From assembly GCF_949628265.1 (NCBI RefSeq), contig NC_088790.1:2732545-2796544 (forward strand): DNA of 64,000 nt, in the 5' to 3' direction. Below the pieces are notes generated by a model that saw only the letters and a list, made by a program, of their open reading frames with translations, did not search any database and was not told the DNA's origin. The number at the start of each line of letters is the position of its first letter. Within the stretch, counting starts at the first letter, position 1. Shown piece by piece: positions 10,599 through 22,439 of this stretch. The position numbers were made by a program, and so were the translations under genes. The DNA is from Cloeon dipterum. Lineage: Eukaryota > Arthropoda > Insecta > Ephemeroptera > Baetidae.

Positions 10599-13500
10599 CT
10601 AGTACGGTTGCTGCCGATGCATTCCACGACCACCCCTCTGTTTGCCACCGCCATAGCCTGCAACAATTTATGTAGTTGTAGAAAGACCTCAACCTCTTGC
10701 TAATCAACTTGTTAATGAATTTTTTTATATTTTAACGTACGAAAACTCAAATGGCGTGAATAAGGAAAAAGCAGGCAAATAAAACATGAGAGTAATACTT
10801 AAAGAAAAAAATGTTCACTTCAAGACAGTGCACAACTCATCTAAGTGACCAAACGAAACGATAATAAAACGGTTGAGTTTTTTTTGGTTTTGTTTAAAAT
10901 TCGACTACTGCTCTGAATGACTGTTGAATGAATGGCATGCAAAACGAGAGAGTGAAAATTATGATAACTAAAACAGCAGAGAAGGGTGGTGGGCTTGTTC
11001 GGATTGACCATTTTTAGCAATATTGTATGATGCAGTACCTTTACCACGGGGGCCACCGCGTCCATAGCCTCCATCATAATTATTGCCATAGCCGTAGTCT
11101 GCAGCAAGGAACACCGATTAATTCAAGAAAAAAAGAGCTAGTTCCATTGCACACAAGTGTTTGAAAAAAAGAGCCCATGGTTTTGCCAAAACCGAGCTCT
11201 TTTCTCTCAAATTTATCTCTCTTTATATTTATTTATTTACTTTCCTTATTGACTTTAAAGCAAAATGATCGGATGATTTGGTGAGAGAAGGAAAATTCAA
11301 GACGCCCACTCACCGTAGTTGCCATAATTGTATCCGGTGTAGTCGTAGCCTCCGTATCCGCCGTAGTTGCCGTAGCCGCCGTTTCCGTAGTAGTCGTAGC
11401 CACCGCCGTATCCGCCTGAAAGAGGCCAATCTCGTTCATTTCTCCTCTCTCGAGCCGCTCACTCAATTCCACCAAGTATAAAGAAGTCCATTTTTTCTTT
11501 TATTTAAATTTGAGAGACTCTAAAGAGGCACCAAAATGTCATGCGAGTTAAATCAAAGGGAGCCCGCGAGCGAATGTGCTGGAATTCTTTTTACTCGAGT
11601 CACGGACTTTTGTTCTTTCCTACACCACTTAAACCAGGTCCACCAAGAAATAAACTGAGATAAAACTAACCGTCATTTCCCTCGCCGTGGCTCCAGCCAT
11701 TATTGTAGTTATTCTGGCTGCCTCCGAAACCTGCGTAGCAACCAGTTTAAAATCAAAAAACTCAAACAAAACCACCCTTTTCTAAAAAATATTATGGATT
11801 GAGGTGATTGATACCCTTTTTGAAAGGTGCCAAGAGCAACTAAGGTTCAAACAGTGCTCGAGAAAGAGTGAATAGAGAATAACTTACCGCCGCCTCCACG
11901 ACCACGTCCGCCACGACCTCCTCGGCCGCCGCGTGGATGTCCTCTGCCTCTTCCTCCGCGCATGCCACCCATGTTCTCTGGCCTTGGCGTCGCTTTCTTT
12001 ACGTCCACCTAGAAGAAATAAATCGAGTTTGTTGTAAGATATTAAAGTAGTTTGATTTAGGAAAATATGTATTCATCTATTTAGAGAGTTGTCATATATT
12101 ATAACTACTTTGAATGGGCCTTTAGGCGCTTTCATTTTTTTTCAATTCCATTTATAAACCTAGTGAACATCATATAAATTATAATCTAGGTATATAATCC
12201 GATTTTAAATATCCCGCACTCACTGACAGGGACAGGGACAGAACCTGAAGCTTTATATAACGTCAACAGCTAACGTTTAAATTTCTCGCAATATTCTTTG
12301 AGATTTATCGAGTAAACCACACCCCCTTTTCTAAATACGGACACAATCTCAGCAAGAACGAAACATCTTTCGTTTTCCCCGCGTTTATTGATATTAAATG
12401 CTTCGCCCCATTTTTTCAAATTATCTAGGCTACCAAACCCCAGTCAAAATTTCCGCGAATTGTTGGTAAGAGCGCAAATTTTTAAATTACTGGGAAACGT
12501 TTCGGTGGAACACGCTCCAATTTCAAATTTCCTGCGTTTGCCAATTAGCAATTTCGCGACCATGCCGCTCCATTTGAGTGAGTACCACGCACAGCACACC
12601 TATCAAGTTAAACGATTTTCCACGACTTCCTTTCCCAAGCCTCCAACTTAGATTACCCGCAATTAATAAATTAGACGTTCCAGTGATTTGGGCGAATTCA
12701 AAATTAAACCACGTCCCTATTTCCAAGTTCCCAGACCGAGTCATCTTAATCTGACCGTCGTGAGCGGGTGCACAAGTGACCCAAAAAAGCGCAATCCCAA
12801 TTTCAAATCATTACAAGAACTTCGCTCTTCGCTTACCTCTTTGCCATTGATGGTCTGTTTGGGGGTTTTGAGCAGCTCCTGCACCACTTGGTCGGATTCA
12901 AAGGTGATAAAGCAGAAGCCCTTGCGCTGGTTCTTGACTTTGTCGAAGGGCATTTCTACTTCCATGATGACTCCGAAGTTTGAGAAGAAGGCTTTGATTT
13001 CGTCATCACTGAGATCGGTGGGCAGGCCACCGACGAAAATCTTGCCGTGCCTGGCCTTTGCTTTCTTAGGGTCGACTTTCTTGCTGTTAATTACATGATC
13101 GCCGGCGTTCAAAGCCTGTTTTTGGTGCACAAGATAGATTTTAAAGTACAAGCCACGCGACGGAGGTTAACCTTTTCGAGGCCCTCGGCGGTTCCGAAAA
13201 CGATGAAAGCGAATCCTCTTGAGCGGCCGGTGTTGGGGTCAGTCTTCACGTTGATGCTCTCGATTTCACCAAACTTGGAAAAGTGTTCCCGCAGCTCCTC
13301 TGTGAATTTTAACGAGTGTCAAAACTGAATAAATAAAATAGATTCGGTGGCACTTACTGTCGGTGGTCTCCCAACTGAGTCCTCCGACGAATAATTTTCT
13401 GCAATGAGAGAGAGGGGAATCAGTAAAATCTGGAAAGAAAAGAGGCTCCCGTCCTAAAATTTTCGGAAAAAATAGTGACTGGGTCTAGTTTGGAACTGGA

Positions 13501-16464
13501 TTTTTGCGTGATTTTAACAAGGCCAGCAACCAACAAGCAACCACGATTCATCTGAAAAGTCTTTCAAAAAATGGCAAAAATTTAAATATAATAGTAAATA
13601 TATATATAGTCAATGATTAAATATATAAATAGTCGTGATTTCAAGAGAGACATCAAGTATATATATAATTGGTACGTGAGAATTTATTTCTGCAAAAACT
13701 GTTAATGTATAGAAGCACAAAAATATGTATAAGAGTGACGAGTAGATCGATCAAACGAACGAACAAGAGTTGGTTTTCTTTCATGTCGTTATTTTGAAAG
13801 TGGTTCAAAATCTCAACGTCAAGAAAAACCCAGAGGAGTGAGGATTTTGTGTACTACTTGAGACAATACCATAGGTGCCGCGGGGAGCACCAAAGGCCAC
13901 TCCACCTGATGACGAATTCCAGGGCCGTCCGGTGCCCTCCATCCACTTCACCTGGAGACGATAATTAACCACATTTTAGTCAGTTCGACCCAATCGTCAA
14001 CCAACACACACCGTCTTGCCAACGACTCTTTTGACTTTTCAAACTGCTTTAAAAAGATAGTATTCACTCCGTTTGCCGCTCGGCGGTGAATTTTTACACA
14101 GCACTTTCTTTAATCGTACACAAATTATGTATTACACTTAACAGAGATCGTTTGTTTGTTTGTTTGTTTCTCACAGAGATCGCATTTGGTTGTTACAGTT
14201 ACATTGATCGCATTACAACATCAATATCTTACTTTCAGGGATGTGCAAAGATAATCGATCTTTACCGAGGAGAATTTCCGATACTAAAATGACTGTGTCG
14301 ACCGGAGAGGGAGAGTAACTGGCAGGACTAAATTCAAGAAAAAAGGGGGGAAATCTCGTGAATTTCAATAGGGGGGCGTGGTGGCAATCTGGACTTAGAA
14401 TAAGGTGTGCCGCGTGTCACGGACCTTTGAAACATAAATTCGCGTGAGTTTAGAAAAGGGGGCGTGGTTTACAAAAGAGTTATTAAAAAGGGGTCGATGT
14501 AGAGCGCCAAAAAACCGAAAATTATCTGGGGAAGATTATCTGGCACGTGTCAAACTTCGTGAAAATAAAAAATGGCGGGAAATTTGAAATAAAGGTGTGC
14601 TATCAAGGAGAATTTAATAAGGCGTGGCTGTGTCACAAACCAAGGATTAAGGAAAATAAAAGCGGGAATTTCGAAAACGGGGCACCAAGAAAATAAATAC
14701 CGCGGAAAATCATTAGATTCGACATTTTCACAAGAGCCTTAACAGAATGAACGATCTATTCTCATTTGACGGCGCGAACACAGGAAAAGACAGTCAGTTT
14801 TGCACATCCCTACCAAGTTTTATCTTATTTACAGACTCTATCAAGACATCTAGAGAGTTTGGATTTCAAGGATTGTCACTTTTATTGTCTCAAATATTTT
14901 GGTTCTTACATGATTCATGATTCACGGCCAGCGAGCAAACGAAGTAGGCCTTGTTGGGTCCGGTGCCCGGCTCGCCGACCCCCGAAACTTTCGGGGGTGG
15001 CGACCCGGGACGCGCGGACGCGGCCCAAACCCCTTTAACGAGAGAAAGAGAGATAGGAGCACTTCTTGGAAGAAGATTTTACCAGCGAGCAATTTATTTA
15101 ATCGACAGCAAACGAGATAGACCGAGTGAGTGAGAGAAACACTGGTGGTCAGTTAAATTGCACTAGATGTGTATTTAAAATGGCGTCAAGAATGGTCACT
15201 AATTAATTAATGAGAAGTCTATTAATTATTAATTTAAAAATAGGTATAATTCAGTCAGCAAGATATATTAATTAAAAAGACCCATCCAAAACACTTAGCA
15301 CTAGGAGGGGGCGAGGGGAGCGAAAATCGTGCCTTAAACATCGTTGATTCAAAGTCGATTGTGAGAACTGAATCCTTAGTAGTTGTTACGATTGATCATT
15401 CAGAACGCCGAGATTGTTATCTCAGCCAGAGATTGTGACAGGAGCAAATATAATTACACTGAAGCAGAGAGACAACTAGGTTTACCTCATTATACAGACT
15501 CTCAACTCAAGGCTGGAAAAAAGCAGTGAAATTGCGAGGTTTCGCTCGGGAATTAATTATTAATATGTATTTGATCAATCAGATTGGCTGCTTGCTATCT
15601 TTCTTTACTCTACTATCTGAGATTCGTGCTGAAAAAGAACGGCAGGTGCATTATAATAATCAATGTCCAGTAATATTAATAACAAAGTGGGACGCGGCTG
15701 AGATAACTTGATTCATAACGGGGGGCGATCGATGCTCAAGGCACTTGTCGTTTTTCGTTCCCTCGAAAACGTGCAATCGGCCAATATTGCTCGCCACTAT
15801 GCCGTCCACCGGGTGTCCCGGGACGCCGGTCACCGAACGCACCCGGCCAAGCCGGCCGATGGGCCTTCGTCAGCCCGATGATCGCGGATTTTGAAAGAGC
15901 GACGCCGTCGCCTCCATTTTGCCGGCAGTCATTGACCCAGCAGCCGGCCTCGATTCCGAGGCTGACTAGTCAAGCCAAGCGTCTTTCTTCGCTACCCGCC
16001 CGAATAGCAATCTAAATCCGAAAATTCGCTTTTCGTCCCGACGGCGTTACGGTTTTATATCCGGAATTGTGCGTGGGAAGTGAGGCAAAAGGAAAATCTC
16101 TGCAGATTATTGATTAATTCGCAACTGCGTAGATTTATAGGGGGGCTAGGGGCGGCAAAGATTTTTGCATCATTTTCATGCGAATTGGCCGAATTAACGT
16201 CCCTGACACTTCGAAAACGAGCAATTTTGGCCGATCGACAGGTCACACTCACACGCAAGCCAGAAAAAGAAGCGTGGAAAGACAAATTTACCTGTCGTCG
16301 TCTCTGCCGGATGACTCGATCTGCTGCTGCTGCTGCCCCTGGTCACCGTTGCCGTTTTCGGCGCCGTTCAGCAGGGCATCTTCGTTCTCCACATTGTCGC
16401 ATTCACCACCCATGTCTCCCTGGAAGTCTCCATTACCGCTTGCGTCGTACTCTTGTTCGGCCAT
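10599..16464 (-). CDS. sqd: Squid/hrp40-type hnRNP with two RRMs and a Gly/Tyr-rich tail
   Basis: Nuclear RNA-binding protein of the Squid/hnRNP A/B-D family. Drosophila Squid acts in mRNA export and localisation. The coding exons on the minus strand are 16292-16464, 13358-13398, 13172-13299, 12837-13115, 11888-12008, 11671-11730, 11314-11415, 11039-11098 and 10599-10657. They total 340 residues with consistent phases. RRM1 starts at residue 59, with RNP2 LFVGGL and RNP1 RGFAFIVF (about 99-106). The linker INSKKVDPKKAKARHGK leads to RRM2 with IFVGGL and KGFCFITF. The tail is RGG repeats, then GYG/YDY repeats, ending KQRGG..HRQQPY, as in fly Squid. The N-terminus is acidic, with a five-Gln run from a CAG repeat at about 16,321-16,337. 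Intron 1 is 2.9 kb and holds GC-rich features listed separately. The three tail exons are all phase 1-1, so each can be skipped without a frameshift. Confidence 0.95.
13870..13951 (-). other. Possible alternative (poison) exon in squid intron 1
   Basis: On the minus strand an acceptor (tctccag) and a donor (TATG|GTATTG) bound 82 nt. One frame reads WMEGTGRPWNSSSGGVAFG. Joined to exon 1 (which ends with AG of a codon) it would read AGG then TGA, an immediate stop. Using its own ATG it leaves the frame of the RRM1 exon. It is GC-richer than the flanks. If it is spliced, it would be a nonsense-mediated-decay exon, which is common in hnRNP genes. There is no transcript evidence. Confidence 0.25.
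14957..15030. other. GC-rich near-perfect hairpin in squid intron 1
   Basis: A 10-bp perfect stem (14978-14987 with 14989-14998, loop one base) continues after one bulged base with CGCC/GGCG, then CCCGG/CCGGG outside. Together these form an imperfect palindrome of about 65 nt. Flanking intron DNA is AT-rich. No coding sequence is seen. Confidence 0.55.
15720..16050. other. CpG-rich island in squid intron 1
   Basis: About 330 bases rich in CG dinucleotides sit inside an AT-rich intron, 250-750 bases downstream of squid coding exon 1. Possible meanings are an internal promoter or alternative 5' exon of squid, or inserted GC-rich DNA such as an rDNA fragment. I saw no convincing rRNA alignment from memory and no long open frame. 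Confidence 0.4.
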
Positions 16465-17350
16465 CGTGCTTTTATGTTCGAAAATTGACGCAACTTCAGG
16501 GAAATTGCCTCGGCTAAAATGGATGCCTGTGATGCTACAGAAAGAGAAGGAGACGGGGGCGCTGAGCGATTGCGGTGCTTGTCACAAACACGAGCGTGAC
16601 CGACGACCGAGATCCCTGCGCGGGACGCGGGGGAATTGGAATCGCCCAATCGCAGCATTTGGCCTTCAATCAACAACCAATTGAATTTGCCAGCTGAATA
16701 AACCTTATTATTTTATTCTTTATTGTTTGTAACTCAAAATAATTGTCCAACATCAAAGAAAATGAAATACAATTTACTAATTTGGTTTGAATCCAGCTGC
16801 CGTGCAGTTTCCTGGGTTTATTTCGTGTGGCGCTGGTTTCTGGTTTGGCTGGGTTTGGCGCCACTAGTACTAGATGGAAGAAACAAAACAAAGTGCAAGG
16901 AGGTTACGCCCCCTATTCTATCTGCACTGGTTTCATGCTTTACTCTCCTTCACATCATCTGATCTGACATCACCTGCTGCTGCTGGCTCCTGTCGTTGCT
17001 TACTACCTGGGCGCGCTTTGTAAACCGGCTCACTGCGTAGACAGTTGTTTTCGCTGTACTTGATTGTGGAAAGTCTCTAACGCTTAATTCATCGCATCGA
17101 AAAAAACCAACTATCAAGTAAGAATTTTTAACAGGCTAGTTTGTTCCTGGTTGAATCTCTTTAATCTAAATCTGTACATATTATGTATCCGGCAATTTCA
17201 GCCATGTGTATCAGGAATTCATGGACCAAATTGAAATTTTGAAACATAATTATTTCGTTTATTATCTCTGTATCATATATTATGTCTGTTGTACACCTTT
17301 TGGTGTTTAATAAATATTTCATTAAATTATTTCGTTTCATTGACCAGGAC
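16465..17350. promoter_or_regulatory. Shared 5' region of squid (-) and exportin-5 (+)
   Basis: The two start codons are 886 bases apart, head to head. The squid side (16,535-16,640) is CpG-rich. On the exportin side a non-coding exon probably ends at about 17,117 (ATCAA|GTAAGA), with its acceptor directly before 17,349. Both products work in RNA processing and export. No TATA box was seen. Confidence 0.5.
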
Positions 17351-20300
17351 ATGGATCCCTCTGCTGTGCACCAAGTGTGTGCTCAACTTGTCGGTGCTGT
17401 AGAGGTGTCTCTGGACCCAAACGCCAGTGTGAGCAAAAGAAGGGAAGCGTATGAAGCATGCGAGCAGTTTAAAGAAAATTCTCCTATATGCGCACAATGT
17501 GGACAAGTGCTTGCCCAGCTGCCAAATCCAGCTATCATCAGGCATTTTGGGCTCCAACTCATGGAACATTGCATACGACACCGGTGGAACGTGCTCTCAA
17601 TCGAAGATAAACTTTTCATCAAGGCAAGTAACCAGTCAAAGTTGCTGAGGGCCGTAAATCGGTGGTTTTTGGTTGACCAATCGGAGAAGAGAGTGGGTCT
17701 GATCAGCCAGATCGAGACAGCAGCGCCACAGCGACAGCCAGCGGAAGTGAGTCTTGCAACAAGTCCAGCTGTCTTGTCTATCCCTTCTCTGATTGGTCGC
17801 CGGCGTTCTTCACACCAAAGATCCACCAATAGCAACGGCTTTCATGTTTTCGGCGCTTTTTGTGCCGAATTTTCAATTTTCCTAACTCGACCCTGAGGAA
17901 TTGTTTGGCATTGCTTAAAATGAATATTTCCTCACGTGTGAACAGGAAAGCAGCATGCAACTGTTGCGAGGAGGCACCCTTTCCATGTTTGATGAACAAT
18001 CGCACATCAAGGACGCGATTGCAAGACTTATCGTGGAGATGGTGAAGCGCGAGTGGCCTCAGCAGTGGCCCAGCTTTCTCGAGGAGATGGACGCGCTCTG
18101 CAAGCGCGGCCCAACGCAAGCTGAGCTTGCGTTGCTGATTTTCAGACGCCTTGCTGAGGATGTAGCCGTTCTTCAAGTAATTGTAGTTTATTGCCAATAA
18201 TCTTTTGATTAAATTTTTGAATTGTTAGACCCTTGAATCAAATCAGAGGCGTAAGGACATACACCACGCCTTGAACGCAAACATGGAGAGCATCTTTGGC
18301 TTCTTCCTGCACGTAATTAACACTAATTTGCAACTAATTGGCAACGCTGAAGCAAACAAAATTCCACTGAAGCTATGTGAAGTATATAGGCGCATTTAAT
18401 CCCATCAAGAAAAATGGTTTAAACAATAATTTCCAGGTTGTTTTGAAAACTCTGAGTGCGTTTGTTGAATGGGTCTCATCGGCTGCACTAATCTACAATA
18501 ATGGACAGCTCTTGCATTCCCTCTGTGCTTTGCTCAATGATTCTCAGTGCGAACCTGTTCTTTACGCAGCAGCCGAGTGTCTAGTTCAGGTATTAGTTCA
18601 GAACTGTCCTCCTATTTTCCATAATCGACTCCTGTTTTTCAGATTTTGAACAGAAAGGGATCTTGGGAAGAGCGGCAGTTTGCTGTGTTGCTTCTGCAAA
18701 ATCCGCACACGATGAACTGCATTTGCATGGCCGCGGAAAGAGGCTTGCGCTGTCCTCCGAGTGAGCCAGTGTACTTGTTCCTGAAACTGCTGACACAGGT
18801 TGTGACTGGCCTCGGATCTCAAATGCAATATCTTCTGGCCAAGGACGCCAGCACTGCGCTGCCAGCAAACTTTTCCATTTTTCTGGAGGTTCTCATGCTC
18901 TTCACGCAGCATCCAAGCCATGTGATTACCAGAGAGTGCAATTCTCTTTGGGCCGCATTTTTCAAGCACAATCAAATTTCGAAAAATCCTGAATTCATAT
19001 TCTTTGCGAAGCGATGGATCGAGATTTCTGTTCCTAAGGTTTGTGGATTTTTGTCTTGCATAAATGATTGTTTGGTATGAGAGGTCATTTTTCCGGAAAA
19101 TCTGCCTCAGGGAGCTAACTAAAGTGAGATTATTTTGAGTTCTGATGATGTTAGAATGTCATTGAGTTTATACAAGTTGTTGTCCATCCAAATGGCACAA
19201 AGTTTTGTTAGGAATTGAGATAATCTCAATTTTCTCAGCTCCGAGAGTGTGATTGGTCCTCATCTAAATCAAATCTCTCGTGGAATCGTCTAGCTTAAAA
19301 GAATAATTAAGTTGTCATTACAGTGCATGAAAGTTGGGGTGCCAAGCCAAACAGAATGCGCCTCATCAGTCTACTCGACCATGGATTTTGACTCGGATGA
19401 AGAGTTTTTCGTATTTTTCCACCGCTACCGGGCCGAAATGCAAGATTGTTTGAACCAGGTCACTCTGATTCTTCCCCTGGAGGCGTTCGAGTACGCTGAA
19501 TACTGTCTGAAGACCGTCATGTCCAAGGAAACGCCAGCCGTGTGCTCCTTTTTCACTCCTCTGGTCATCGAATGGGAGGCAGTGACCGTCGTGCTCGACT
19601 CGGTTCTCAACAAAATCCTGCACTGCGCCGTACGGCCGTCACCAGCCGCCGGGCTCGGCTTGATAAAGCAGTGTCTGCAGTTGCAGAACAACGATCCCTT
19701 CATCATGTCCTTCGTGCTATCCAGCATATCCGCGCTCTTCGTCTTCCTCAGCATGGACCAGGCGTGCGCAGCCACGCTGCCGCAAGTCCTGCAGAAGATT
19801 TTCTCAGCTTTGGTCTTCGCCCTGCCTGGACAGACCAAGGACAAACGAACGAGAGCCGTGAAGAACGTGAGGAGACACGCGGCCTCGCTGATGGTGAAGC
19901 TGGCGCAGAAGTATCCGCTGCTCTTGCTACCTTTGTTCGACGAGATCAAGGTGACCATCAACAACCTGTCCACGGCACCGGACCAACTGTCCCAGCTGGA
20001 GATCGTCACTCTGCAGGAGGCCCTGATTCTGGTCAGCAACCACTTCAACGACTACGCCAGACAAACGAGCTTCATCGCTGAAACGATCGAGCCGATTTCT
20101 CCCATTTGGGTTTCGCTCGGGCCTGTTTTCAGTGACGTGAGGGCTTTCATGTCCTACGTGGGCTTGGACAAACCGCCCGTCGAACCCAGCACTGAGGACA
20201 CGAACGGCAAGAACCGATCTCGAATAATGCGCTGCACCAAATTGCTGTTCGCCATCATCAGACGCTCCCAGTGGCCGACCGACCCTGAACTGCAGGCCAA

Positions 20301-22322
20301 AGGGGGCTTCATCGCGTGCCACACGCCCAACGGCGTTCCTGTGCAGAAAAATCCTGCCGCGCCGCACTTCCTACCTAACTTCTTGCCCCAGCTTTTGGCG
20401 CTGTGCAAGACGCTGCATGACCTCTGGAAGCCGGATGCTCTCGCAGCGCTTTCTGAAGGCTACAAGAAGTGCAACGACATGGTTGAGGTAACTCAAATTT
20501 TATTAATTTTTAGAAATTCAACTAAATAAACAGCACGGGCTCTTCAGACGTTAGAAAATGTAGCTGAAAAGTCGAGGAAAAAGCGGTTTTAAACAGTAAA
20601 CTTTTGCTCGAGTCGAGATATCAACTGAGGACGGTCGAAATCGACTTACAGGATCTGTCCTTGACCAGACCCAGAGATTAAAAATTTCGTAAATTATTAC
20701 AATTGTCATCGAAATTTGCGTCTTTTCCTAGGTTTTCGCCTCTGCAAAGCTCAAATTAAAATCCAAAACTGCTGAATGACAATCCTGAAACCAGTCCTTG
20801 AAATATTTGTGGAAGCCATCAACCCTGACGTGATTTTAAAATTAATTAAATATGTTTCAGGAATTGAAACGTAATGCGTTGGGAACAAACGTAACGTCTT
20901 GGTCTGTGGTCGAGTCGGCAGAGCACAAACCCCAATCGCCGCTGGAACGCATGCAGAATTTCCTAACCACCCTGTACGAGCACTGCTACCTCATTCTCGG
21001 CGCCGCTGGAGTTTCTTTCGGTCACGACTTCTACAGCATTCCAATGCTCTCGGAAAACCTGGTACTCTCAGTGTTTACCGACCTGGATCACGTGCCAGAC
21101 TACAGACTCCGATCCCTGATTCGTCCCTTCCTCAAATCCTTCATTTCCTGCTGCCCGTCTAGTTACTACGAAATCCTGAAGCCGCTTCTCTCGGCAATCT
21201 GTCCCTACAGTGAGTACATTTCGAGCCAAATCAAAGGCTGGTGTTAAGTTTCATTCTCTTCTAGTGTACCAAAGACTGACAAACAAGTGGCAGCACATTG
21301 CAAGTCTCTACGACAATGGAGAAATCGAGAGCCCTGAGACTTGTGATACTCAAGTGAGTCCAATGATAAGTAATAAAGCTATATAATTTTTTAAATTCCC
21401 TAGTGCTGTGAGGCTGTTTTGGAGGATAATCTGAACAGACTGCTCTCTCGCGAATATTTCGACCTCCTGAGGGCGGTGCTCATCGGATCTAGTCCAGGAT
21501 TTTCAGCCGCCACTGACGAAACGATGGACGTTCCCATGGACGCGGGCCCACTCAACGCCAAAAACACCGAAGTCATCAGCGATCTCGGCAAACAAATGTT
21601 GAGTGTAGACGTTATCTGCCAGTCCGTATTCCTTTGTGTTTTAAAGTGAGTTGTCAAAAGTTTTGCCCTGCCTGTTCAAAAAAACTTTATTTGTTTCAGA
21701 GCATTTTCTTGGTCGGACAACACGTTATCTCAAAGAGCGACTCAACTGACGCTGCCACTTGTGAAGCTGTTGTTTGCGGAAAGCAAACTGTCAGACCAAG
21801 CGGTTTCCCACATAATGTGTTCGATTCTCCATGGGCTGGAGGTGCAGGGAGAGCACGAAAATGTCAGCACAAGTTTCACCCATTTAGGAGCTTCAGTTTA
21901 CGACTTACTCAGGCCGCAGTTTGCGGTCGTCAAAGAGGTAAATTAACGGATTCTTGTCAGATTTTCAAATTTTGATTCAATCCTCATTTAAGATTATGCT
22001 CAGCATTCCTGGGACAAGTGTGGAAGACGTTAACCGCCTCGATGAAAAAGTGCTCAATCCAGTCAAAGGAGCAAAAAGGGAGAAATCAATCAGGGACTCC
22101 TTCAGAAAAATTTCTCTCAAGGTAGGAATCGTATTGATTGTTAATTTATTTTTAATTTGCCCGTTTCAGATCACGAATGAAGGCACAAGCAAGCTCTTCC
22201 AAAAGAAAGTCAACATCAAAGATCTGCGACCCATGCCACGGAAGGTCAAAGTGTCGTCTTCTCTCATGGACAGCCCGGATGTCCAGCATAATGTTCTTGA
22301 TGATTTATTTGGAAACTGGTAA
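17351..22322 (+). CDS. XPO5: Exportin-5 (12 coding exons)
   Basis: Importin-beta family exporter that carries pre-miRNAs and other double-stranded RNAs out of the nucleus with RanGTP. The exons are 17351-17623, 17946-18176, 18229-18381, 18437-18589, 18643-19038, 19324-20487, 20861-21209, 21265-21353, 21404-21645, 21700-21937, 21993-22121 and 22170-22322. They give 1189 residues (human 1204). Diagnostic blocks are 'IIRHFGLQLMEHCIRHRWN', 'HIKDAIARLIVEMVKREWPQ', 'RRLAEDVAVLQ', 'MDFDSDEEFFVFF', 'TRAVKNVRRHA', 'EALILVSNHFNDYARQ', 'WPTDPELQAKGGF', 'FLTTLYEHCYLILG' and the C-terminal 'LFQKKVNIKDLRPM'. The first intron uses a GC donor (AAG|GCAAGT), supported by phase and by the family join IK|ESSMQLL. 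A family A repeat begins seven bases inside it. The gene converges on cyclophilin B. Confidence 0.95.
17630..17913. repeat. Family A repeat filling exportin-5 intron 1
   Basis: The left end 'ccagtcaaagttgctgaggg' and right end 'ctcgaccctgaggaattg' are inverted relatives of each other and of the ends of the copy at 46,864-47,150. The interior 'cgagacagcagcgccacagc' is shared with both other copies. It occupies most of the 322-base intron. Confidence 0.65.
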
Positions 22323-22439
22323 GCAAAAACAGATTTCTTTGTAACAAAGAAATTTTGCTACCCTTTTTTTATGTAATTTGCTGAATTGGTGTTCAGCTTC
22401 AAATAAAAAATTAAAATAATTTATTGATTTAAATTCCTT

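Noticed and set aside
14766-15133. Overlapping short plus-strand frames in squid intron 1
   Set aside because: Open only because of the GC-rich hairpin; no family resemblance and no splice or promoter support.
15720-16050. Possible 28S rRNA fragment
   Set aside because: GC-rich and rRNA-like in feel, but I could not match it to any conserved rRNA core from memory; kept only as a CpG island.
19425-20367. Long minus-strand frames (207 and 146 codons) and a 179-codon second plus-strand frame
   Set aside because: All overlap the 1.16 kb exportin-5 exon, whose frame matches the family throughout.
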